Of a DNA stretch of 10,585 nucleotides, positions 6,724-10,585 are shown piece by piece (within the stretch, counting starts at the first letter, position 1; every line of letters starts with the position of its first letter). Under the pieces are notes generated by a model. That model was not told where the DNA came from. It saw only the letters and a program-made list of their open reading frames with translations, and did not search any database. This DNA is from Candidatus Zhuqueibacterota bacterium 4484_87 (GTDB lineage: Bacteria > Zhuqueibacterota > Zhuqueibacteria > Thermofontimicrobiales > Thermofontimicrobiaceae): NCBI GenBank assembly GCA_002085355.1, contig NATN01000056.1:1-10585 (forward strand), read 5' to 3'. A program made the translations under genes and the position numbers.

Positions 6724-6728
6724 AAGGA
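6724..6728 (+). promoter_or_regulatory. Ribosome binding site of lon
   Basis: AAGGA lies six bases before ATG 6735 and supports this start, the only well-placed one ahead of the conserved Lon N-terminus. Confidence 0.65.
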
Positions 6729-6734
6729 TCACTC

Positions 6735-9122
6735 ATGAGCGAATATAAAAAGGATTATACAACTGCGATACCTATGATTTTGCCGGTAATTCCCCTGCGC
6801 AACGAAGTGCTTTTTCCCCAGCAGTTTTTGCCGGTCACAGTAGCGCGGGAAAAATCGCTAAAATTGCTCAATGATTTGAATGAAGAAAATAATGTCATTG
6901 CTATTATTACCCAAAAAGATTCTTCAACGGATGATCCCACTCCCAAAGACCTGCACACTGTGGGCACAGCCGCGAAAATAATGCGCAAAATTGACATGCC
7001 CGACGGTAGCAAGACGATTTTAATCCAGGGGTTACATCGTTTGAAACTCATCACTTATACGCAAGAGCAGCCTTATTTCAAAGCTGTTTTTGATCCGATA
7101 CGCAATGAAGATCTGGCGATCCGAGACCCGGAACGCGTCGAAGCATTGGCTGCTAATTTGCGCAATATTTTCAAACGCGTCGTGGATCTGTCCAGTGATA
7201 TCACGTACGAACAATTAGTGATGGTTTCCAATATTAAAGAGCCAGGTATGTTGGCGGACATGGTGACTGCTTTTTCCAACGTTCAAATTGAAGAAAAACA
7301 GGAAATTTTGAATACTTTCGACATCCAGGAACGCCTCAACAAAGCAAATATTGTCATTAATAAACTCCTGCAAACGCTGGAGCTGGGTGAAAAAATCCAG
7401 ACTGATATTCAAAATAAAATCGGTCAGTCTCAGCGCGAAATGTATTTGCGTGAACAGTTGAAGGCAATCAAACGCGAACTGGGCGAAGATGTGGAAGGTT
7501 CAGAAATTGATGAGCTGCAGGACAAAATTCATCGGGCAAAAATGCCCAAAGAAGTGCGCAAAGTGGCTGAAAAAGAACTCAACCGCCTGGCGCAAATGCA
7601 TCCGGCATCCGCAGAGTACACGGTGGCACGCACTTATCTCGACTGGCTGATCGAATTGCCGTGGGACAAAACCACTAAAGATATTCTGGAAATTAATAAA
7701 GTGAAGAAGAAATTGGATTCTGATCATTATAATTTGGAAAAAGTCAAAAAGAGAATTCTGGAATATCTGGCAGTGCGGAAATTAAAAAATGACATGCGTG
7801 GACCGATTCTTTGCTTTGTGGGTCCCCCCGGAGTAGGGAAAACTTCGCTGGGACGATCCATTGCCGAGGCCATGGGAAGAAAATTCATTCGCATGTCTTT
7901 GGGTGGCATCAGAGATGAGGCTGAAATTCGTGGTCATCGTCGTACCTACATCGGCGCGTTGCCGGGACGAATTATTCAGGGTATTAAAAAAGCCGGCTCC
8001 AACAATCCGGTTTTCATGCTTGATGAAATTGACAAACTGGGACACGATTTTCGCGGGGATCCTTCTTCCGCATTGCTGGAAGTTCTGGATCCGGAACAAA
8101 ATTTTTCTTTCAGTGATCACTATCTGGAAGTGCCTTTTGATCTGTCAAAAGTGATGTTCATCGCCACAGCAAATATGCTGGAGCCGATTCCTCCGGCTTT
8201 GCGCGATCGAATGGAAGTGATTGAAATTCCCAGCTATGTTGAAGAAGATAAAATACACATCGCGAAAAAATTTCTCGTTCCCAAACAGATAAAGGAACAT
8301 GGCCTGACAGAAAAAAATATCTCATTCCGCAATGACGCATTACGATTCATTATCAACGCGTACACGCGGGAAGCAGGCGTGCGAAATCTGGAGCGCAAGA
8401 TAGCTGCTATTTGCCGCGGAGTTGCCAAAGATGTGGCAACGGCAAAAGACCCGGAAAAAATTAAAAAATCCATCATCACTCCCAAAAAAGTAGAGCAATA
8501 TCTCGGGCCTATCCGTTTTTATTCCGAAGCAGCCGAACGCATCAATCAGAGCGGAATTGCGGTGGGACTCGCCTGGACTATGGCTGGCGGTGATATTTTG
8601 TTCATCGAAGCTACAAAAATGCCGGGCAAAGGTAAACTTTCGCTCACAGGTCAATTGGGCGATGTGATGAAAGAATCTGCACATGCAGCGCTATCTTATA
8701 TTCGCGCCAACGCCGAGGAACTGGGCATCGACGGAGATTTTCATGAGAAATATGATATTCACATTCACATCCCTGCTGGCGCTATTCCCAAAGACGGACC
8801 TTCTGCCGGGGTGACTCTTTTCACGGCAATGTTGTCTCTGCTTTCAGACAGGAAAGTTCGCTCCGACGTTGCCATGACAGGGGAAATTACGCTGCGAGGC
8901 AACATTTTACCCGTCGGCGGCATCAAAGAAAAAGTGCTTGCCGCACATCGCGCGGGCATCAAAACAGTGCTGCTTCCCAAAAAGAACGAGAAGGATCTGG
9001 TTGATATTCCCGACCATATTCGGAAAGAGATGAAATTTCATTTTCTGACAGAAATTTCAGAAATTCTGAAGTTGGCTTTCGAGCCGAAAAAGCTGAAGAA
9101 GGCGAAAGCTGCGAGTCAGTGA
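6735..9122 (+). CDS. lon: ATP-dependent Lon protease (LonA)
   Basis: Lon is a cytoplasmic AAA+ serine protease, a homohexamer that unfolds and degrades misfolded proteins and selected regulators. At 795 residues this is a full-length LonA. The N-terminal substrate-binding domain starts with LPVIPLRNEVLFP (16-28) and runs to about 215, followed by a helical linker with SQREMYLREQLKAIKRELG (232-250). The AAA+ module has Walker A GPPGVGKT (363-370), Walker B FMLDEID (427-433) and a sensor-1 region ATANMLEPIP with N480. The protease domain carries the catalytic Ser690 in KDGPSAG and Lys733 in GGIKEK; the 43-residue gap equals that of E. coli Ser679/Lys722. All key residues are present. It stands alone between divergent and convergent neighbours, without the clpP-clpX genes that often precede lon. 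A sigma-54-like promoter lies upstream and a hairpin terminator downstream. Confidence 0.98.
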   Translation: MSEYKKDYTTAIPMILPVIPLRNEVLFPQQFLPVTVAREKSLKLLNDLNEENNVIAIITQKDSSTDDPTPKDLHTVGTAAKIMRKIDMPDGSKTILIQGLHRLKLITYTQEQPYFKAVFDPIRNEDLAIRDPERVEALAANLRNIFKRVVDLSSDITYEQLVMVSNIKEPGMLADMVTAFSNVQIEEKQEILNTFDIQERLNKANIVINKLLQTLELGEKIQTDIQNKIGQSQREMYLREQLKAIKRELGEDVEGSEIDELQDKIHRAKMPKEVRKVAEKELNRLAQMHPASAEYTVARTYLDWLIELPWDKTTKDILEINKVKKKLDSDHYNLEKVKKRILEYLAVRKLKNDMRGPILCFVGPPGVGKTSLGRSIAEAMGRKFIRMSLGGIRDEAEIRGHRRTYIGALPGRIIQGIKKAGSNNPVFMLDEIDKLGHDFRGDPSSALLEVLDPEQNFSFSDHYLEVPFDLSKVMFIATANMLEPIPPALRDRMEVIEIPSYVEEDKIHIAKKFLVPKQIKEHGLTEKNISFRNDALRFIINAYTREAGVRNLERKIAAICRGVAKDVATAKDPEKIKKSIITPKKVEQYLGPIRFYSEAAERINQSGIAVGLAWTMAGGDILFIEATKMPGKGKLSLTGQLGDVMKESAHAALSYIRANAEELGIDGDFHEKYDIHIHIPAGAIPKDGPSAGVTLFTAMLSLLSDRKVRSDVAMTGEITLRGNILPVGGIKEKVLAAHRAGIKTVLLPKKNEKDLVDIPDHIRKEMKFHFLTEISEILKLAFEPKKLKKAKAASQ

Positions 9123-9146
9123 AAAATGAGTTAAGGAAGAGTAGAG

Positions 9147-9182
9147 AAAAAAGCCGGGTTTCAAATAGAGCCCGGCTTTTTT
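9147..9182. terminator. Bidirectional intrinsic terminator between lon and rlmD
   Basis: AAAAAAGCCGGG (9147-9158) and CCCGGCTTTTTT (9171-9182) form a perfect 12-base stem around a 12-base loop, with more T residues after it on the plus strand and A residues before it. It can stop lon transcripts and, read on the minus strand, rlmD transcripts. The stem touches the rlmD stop codon (9182-9184), so the two genes are very tightly packed. Confidence 0.9.
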
Positions 9183-10585
9183 TATTTTGTTAGAACAGCC
9201 ACGGTTTCCACATGCGCTGTGTGTGGAAACATATCCACCGGCTGCACTGAAATCAGACGATATTCTTTTTCACACAAAATTTTGAGATCACGCGCCAGAG
9301 TTGCCGGATTGCAGGAAACATAGATAATTTTTTCCGGCGACAGTTCAATTATCTTCCCCGGCACTTTCGGGTGCATTCCCGAACGAGGCGGGTCGATGAT
9401 GACCACATCCGGTGCGCCAAATTTCTTCTTCAATTCTTCAGTATTCAGCACCTGATCTTTTATGTCTCCAAGCACAAATTCGCAATTATCGATGTGATTC
9501 AGTTTTGCATTTTCCTGTGCATCGCGAATGGCGGCAGAGATGATTTCAAATCCAACCACTTTTTTCACTTTATCCGCGATAAAAATCCCAATGCTGCCAG
9601 TGCCGGAATAGAGATCATAAACGATTTCATTTCCACGAAAATCTCCGCGTTCGACGACCAATTCGTACAAGCGCTCCGCCTGCCGAGAATTGGTCTGAAA
9701 AAATGAATTTGCTGAAATGCGGAATGTTCTGTTGCCCAGCCGTTCCTCGATAAATCCCTTGCCGAAAAGGACGCGCTCCTCATCGCCAAAAGCGATCTGT
9801 GCTTTTTTGCGATTGATATTGTGTACCATGGTAGTCACAAAGGGAAATTTTTCCTGAATTTGTTTGGCCATCTTTTCGACTGCTTTGTTTCCTCCTGCAT
9901 CATCGGCAGTAACGATATTGATCATAATCTGCGTTTTATCCTGGGTTTCCCGAAATACGAGAAAACGCCAATAGCCAGTGTGGCTTTTCGTGGTGTAAGG
10001 TTCAAATCTCGAATTTTTGGAAAAGTCTCGGATAAAATTCAACAGTTCGTTGCTTTGTTCTGATAACAAATGGCATTGATGAATATCCACCACTTTATCA
10101 TAAACATTGGGCACGTGCAACCCTAAAGCGAAATTTCTTTCAATTTCATTTTCGCTATCGATTTCTTCGCGGGACAGCCAACGGAGAGGACTGAAAGAAT
10201 ATTCCATTTTGTTACGATAGAAAAAAATATCCGGGGACGGAAGGATTGGCAGCAAAGGCACAGGATCAAAGCCTCCTAAAAACTTGATCGTCTCTTCAAC
10301 TTGGGACTGCTTTTGCTGCAACTGGGCATCATAAGACAGATTCTGTAAAAGACATCCGCCGCACGTGCCGAAGTATTGGCAAGGCGGTACCACTTCCTCG
10401 GGAGAATGCTTCAGAATTTCCAGGACCCTTGCTTCAGCAAAGCTTTTTTTCGGACGCACTATTTGCACTCTCACCCGCTGCCGCGGCAGAGCGCGACGCA
10501 CAAAGACAGCGTAACCGTCAACGTGAGCAACACCTTTACCGCCAAGTGCAAGTGATTCTATTTCCAAATCTACTATTTCGTTTCT
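9182..10585 (-). CDS. rlmD: 23S rRNA m5U methyltransferase, RlmD/RumA type (N-terminus cut by window edge)
   Basis: This enzyme transfers a methyl group from S-adenosylmethionine to C5 of a uridine in 23S rRNA (U1939 in E. coli). The frame stays open to the window end (residues RNEIVDLEIESL), so the true start lies outside; TTG 10567 is only the first start-like codon. Numbered from that TTG, a TRAM RNA-binding domain covers about 1-52 (LALGGKGVA). The Fe-S ligands are C63, C69, C72 (CQYFGTCGGC) and C165 (IHQCHLL). The central part reads FRISANSFFQTN (282-293). The methyltransferase fold follows, with the SAM loop DLYSGTGSIG (318-327), DPPRSGMHP (392-400), nucleophile C419 in VSCNP and general base E454 in HVETV; the 35-residue C-to-E gap equals that of E. 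coli RumA. RlmC or dual-specificity RlmCD are alternatives that the sequence alone cannot exclude. It is convergent with lon and shares its terminator. Confidence 0.92.
   Translation of the reverse strand, partial: RNEIVDLEIESLALGGKGVAHVDGYAVFVRRALPRQRVRVQIVRPKKSFAEARVLEILKHSPEEVVPPCQYFGTCGGCLLQNLSYDAQLQQKQSQVEETIKFLGGFDPVPLLPILPSPDIFFYRNKMEYSFSPLRWLSREEIDSENEIERNFALGLHVPNVYDKVVDIHQCHLLSEQSNELLNFIRDFSKNSRFEPYTTKSHTGYWRFLVFRETQDKTQIMINIVTADDAGGNKAVEKMAKQIQEKFPFVTTMVHNINRKKAQIAFGDEERVLFGKGFIEERLGNRTFRISANSFFQTNSRQAERLYELVVERGDFRGNEIVYDLYSGTGSIGIFIADKVKKVVGFEIISAAIRDAQENAKLNHIDNCEFVLGDIKDQVLNTEELKKKFGAPDVVIIDPPRSGMHPKVPGKIIELSPEKIIYVSCNPATLARDLKILCEKEYRLISVQPVDMFPHTAHVETVAVLTK

Larger units (their letters stand above)
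6430..6734. other. AT-rich divergent intergenic regulatory region
   Basis: These 305 bases separate the divergent lipoprotein and lon genes and contain no credible gene. From left to right they hold the lipoprotein ribosome site and sigma-70 promoter (minus strand), a cluster of TGTCA/TGACA dyads, a tandem CAGTCTT pair at 6559-6572, a sigma-54-type promoter facing lon, and an almost pure A/T leader (6671-6725) likely to stay unstructured ahead of the lon ribosome site. Confidence 0.7.

Noticed and set aside
1..10585. Search for CRISPR arrays, tRNA or rRNA genes, insertion sequences, attachment sites, defence or toxin-antitoxin genes.
   Set aside because: No regularly spaced repeats, transposase or integrase motifs, cloverleaf-like sequences or small toxin-antitoxin pairs were seen by eye on either strand.

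Overview
The window comes from a Gram-negative, probably anaerobic or microaerophilic bacterium. It encodes a TonB-dependent receptor, a FadL-family porin and a lipobox protein, all of which need an outer membrane or a lipoprotein pathway, and an oxygen-labile class I Fe-S fumarase. The receptor's N-terminal carboxypeptidase-regulatory-like domain, the FadL N-terminus (ALGGNFRGIANDWSAMYWNPAGL style, given here only in part) and the single-chain fumarase suggest the Fibrobacterota-Chlorobi-Bacteroidota (FCB) side of the tree, perhaps a Calditrichota/KSB1-like lineage. That placement is inference from protein style, not a computed result. Base composition looks even and no mobile element, tRNA, rRNA or CRISPR array is visible, so this reads as ordinary chromosome.

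Layout. (1) 2-4315, plus strand: the tail of a secreted beta-rich protein, a TonB-dependent receptor 22 bases downstream, then a FadL/OMPP1-type outer-membrane protein with its own strong ribosome binding site, closed by a bidirectional hairpin terminator. These look like an outer-membrane uptake group of unknown substrate. (2) 4410-6429, minus strand: a small NTF2-like (SnoaL/DUF4440) lipoprotein followed after 49 bases by a class I fumarate hydratase, probably one transcript from a good sigma-70 promoter at 6459-6487. (3) 6430-6734: a 305-base AT-rich divergent regulatory region. It holds that sigma-70 promoter on the minus strand, a cluster of TGTCA/TGACA dyads near 6506-6533, and a near-consensus sigma-54 (-24/-12) promoter at 6641-6657 facing lon. 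(4) 6735-9122, plus strand: a complete LonA protease. (5) 9182-10585, minus strand: an RlmD/RumA-type 23S rRNA m5U methyltransferase, cut by the window edge at its N-terminus. It is convergent with lon, and the two share a hairpin terminator.

Most genes are familiar housekeeping or envelope functions, and I see no convincing new multi-gene system. The most interesting point is regulatory: lon appears to have a sigma-54 promoter with a dyad at a typical enhancer distance (about 140 bases upstream of the predicted start), in a region shared with the lipoprotein-fumarase unit. A second point is an orphan, near-perfect Shine-Dalgarno sequence with no start codon in the leader of the FadL-like gene.
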